A DNA stretch of 64,000 nt. Source: Caproicibacter sp047777415. Its GTDB lineage: Bacteria > Bacillota > Clostridia > Oscillospirales > Acutalibacteraceae. A model generated the notes under the pieces. It was given only the letters and a program-made list of their open reading frames with translations, was not told where the DNA came from and made no database searches. How positions within the stretch are numbered: the first letter of the stretch is position 1; each line of letters begins with the position of its first letter. Where the stretch lies: contig JBKEEO010000002.1 in the NCBI GenBank assembly GCA_047777415.1, positions 620,001-684,000 of the forward strand, written 5' to 3'. Below, piece by piece: positions 62,587-64,000 of the stretch. The translations under genes and the position numbers were made by a program.

Positions 62587-64000
62587 TTACGACTCTGCGG
62601 AATGTTCTTCTGACAGCATTTTTTTCAGATACTGTCCCGTATAAGACTCTGGAACCTTTGCAATCTCTTCTGGTGTTCCGGTTGCCACAACCTGCCCGCC
62701 GGCATCTCCGCCTTCCGGGCCAAGGTCAACAATGTAATCAGCCGTTTTAATGAGGTCAAGATTATGCTCAATCACAAGGACAGTATTTCCCCCATCCACC
62801 AATTTTTGCAGCACTTCAATCAGTTTATGAACATCTGCAATATGCAAACCTGTGGTAGGCTCGTCCAAAATATAGATGGTACGCCCTGTTGAACGTTTTG
62901 CAAGCTCGGCCGCCAATTTGACACGCTGCGCTTCCCCGCCGGAAAGAGTTGTTGCGGGCTGACCTATTTTTATATATCCAAGGCCTACGTCCTGAAGCGT
63001 TTGTAATTTGCGGGCTATGTGCGGAATTTCTGAGAAAAATTGGAGACCTTCCTCTACGGTCATTTCAAGAACATCGTAAATACTTTTGCCTTTGTATTTG
63101 ATTTCCAGTGTTTCTCTGTTATAGCGTTTTCCCTTGCACACATCGCAGGGAACATAAACGTCCGGCAGAAAATTCATTTCAATCTTGATAATGCCGTCGC
63201 CCTCGCACGCTTCGCATCTTCCGCCTTTTACATTGAAGGAGAAACGCCCCTGTGTATAACCGCGCAGCTTTGCATCCGGCGTAGAGGCAAACAATGCCCG
63301 AATATCGGTAAAGACGCCCGTATAGGTTGCCGGGTTAGAACGGGGTGTGCGTCCAATAGGAGATTGGTCAATCTGAATGACTTTATCCAACGCGTTAAGC
63401 CCAGTAATTTTCCGAAAAGCTCCCGGCCGTGATTTTGCACCGTTAAGTTCCGCCGCAAGATATTTATAAAGAATTTCATTAATCAGTGAGGATTTTCCCG
63501 ATCCGGATACACCGGTAACACAGATAAATGTGCCAAGCGGAAAGGTTACGTTAATATTTTTTAAATTGTTTTGTGATGCTCCGATAATGGATAGCTTTTT
63601 CCCGTTTCCCTTGCGGCGAACAGAGGGAATTTCCACTTTTCTGCGGCCGCTAAGGTAGTCACCGGTAATGGAATTTTTGCATTTTAAAAGATCTTGAACC
63701 TTGCCGCTGAAAACGATTTTTCCTCCATGCACACCGGCTCCGGGACCTATGTCCACAATGTGGTCGGCAGCCAACATAGTTTCCTCATCGTGTTCTACAA
63801 CAATGACTGTGTTTCCAATGTCCCTCAAATGTTTCAGAGTATCCAGTAGTTTGGCATTATCCCTCTGATGCAAACCAATACTCGGTTCGTCCAAAATATA
63901 CAAAACACCGGTAAGGGAGGAACCAATTTGAGTTGCCAGCCTGATACGTTGACTCTCCCCGCCTGACAGTGTTCCCGCTGAGCGAGAGAGAGTCAGATAC
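62587..64000 (-). CDS. uvrA: Excinuclease ABC subunit UvrA, C-terminal part
   Basis: The frame stays open to the window edge, so the start lies beyond base 64000; about 470 of some 940 residues are seen. The first ABC signature LSGGESQRIRLATQIGSSL and Walker B LYILDEPSIGLHQRDN belong to the N-terminal ATPase. A second ATPase follows with VTGVSGSGKSSLINEIL, the zinc-finger module (GGRCEACEGDGIIKIEMNFLPDVYVPCDVCKGKR), LSGGEAQRVKLAAEL and IYILDEPTTGLH. UvrA finds DNA damage for nucleotide excision repair. Nothing suggests damage by the IS cluster 100 bp downstream of its stop. Confidence 0.97.
   Translation of the reverse strand, partial: YLTLSRSAGTLSGGESQRIRLATQIGSSLTGVLYILDEPSIGLHQRDNAKLLDTLKHLRDIGNTVIVVEHDEETMLAADHIVDIGPGAGVHGGKIVFSGKVQDLLKCKNSITGDYLSGRRKVEIPSVRRKGNGKKLSIIGASQNNLKNINVTFPLGTFICVTGVSGSGKSSLINEILYKYLAAELNGAKSRPGAFRKITGLNALDKVIQIDQSPIGRTPRSNPATYTGVFTDIRALFASTPDAKLRGYTQGRFSFNVKGGRCEACEGDGIIKIEMNFLPDVYVPCDVCKGKRYNRETLEIKYKGKSIYDVLEMTVEEGLQFFSEIPHIARKLQTLQDVGLGYIKIGQPATTLSGGEAQRVKLAAELAKRSTGRTIYILDEPTTGLHIADVHKLIEVLQKLVDGGNTVLVIEHNLDLIKTADYIVDLGPEGGDAGGQVVATGTPEEIAKVPESYTGQYLKKMLSEEHSAES

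Overview
The window looks like the chromosome of a low-to-mid GC, endospore-forming Clostridia (Bacillota). Three things point that way: dipicolinate synthase genes (dpaA/dpaB), the DapL/DapF lysine-cell wall route, and a T-box RNA in front of tyrS. An Oscillospirales/Ruminococcaceae-type host is my best guess, but nothing in the window fixes the genus. All genes, sites and repeats below were read directly from the sequence; family names come from recognised motifs and not from any search.

Layout. 1-1.7 kb: the end of a LarA-like (DUF2088) gene and a GntR/FCD regulator. 1.67-3.0 kb: an intact IS256-type element. 3.0-23.7 kb: a mobile island of about 20.7 kb bounded by two 30-bp direct repeats (one mismatch) that include the last codons of guaA. 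It has a tyrosine integrase at its left edge and a lambda-like switch (CI-type repressor, three 20-bp operators at exact 31-bp intervals, Cro-like gene, Xis-like gene). Next come phage-type replication and sigma-like genes, two exported proteins and an oriT-like region of hairpins and iterons with two ribbon-helix-helix-like genes. It ends with a complete type I-E CRISPR-Cas locus: a 56-repeat array, its leader promoter, then cas2, cas1, cas6e, cas5e, cas7e, cse2, cse1 and cas3 read from left to right. No relaxase or type IV secretion gene is visible. 23.7-37.5 kb: a head-to-tail minus-strand run: ANTAR protein, dapF, dapL, carA, carB, purC, purF, purB, purA, guaA. 37.9-39.5 kb: tyrS with its T-box. 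39.6-50.9 kb: a membrane protein, then recN, argR, nadK, tlyA, dxs, folD, lgt and two M16 peptidases. 51-57 kb: an EamA permease, an O-acetylhomoserine sulfhydrylase, a zinc-ribbon protein, dpaB, dpaA and murC. 57-62.5 kb: an insertion-sequence graveyard (a frameshifted second IS256 copy, an IS3/IS150 remnant, an IS1182 fragment, and a deleted IS1182 copy interrupted by an intact ISL3 element). 62.6-64 kb: the 3' part of uvrA.

How the genes work together. The island appears to be a prophage/conjugative-element hybrid that settled in the 3' end of an essential purine gene without breaking it. The integrase, its arm-type repeats and the operator switch would control excision, and the main cargo is adaptive immunity. 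The Cas operon runs from a promoter just inside the right att site, cas3 first and cas2 last. The array has its own promoter whose -35 lies inside the end of cas2. The chromosomal genes around it are ordinary housekeeping (de novo purine and carbamoyl phosphate synthesis, diaminopimelate synthesis, isoprenoid precursors, lipoprotein maturation, spore dipicolinate).

Most notable beyond the annotation: the guaA-integrated CRISPR island with oriT-like DNA but no transfer genes; a repeat-spacer period of 63 bp instead of the usual 61; spacer-end base conservation that suggests a PAM-derived G; paired TAGAATCA arm sites at both ends of the island; and an IS1182 insertion that appears to have duplicated a whole 27-bp terminator hairpin of murC.
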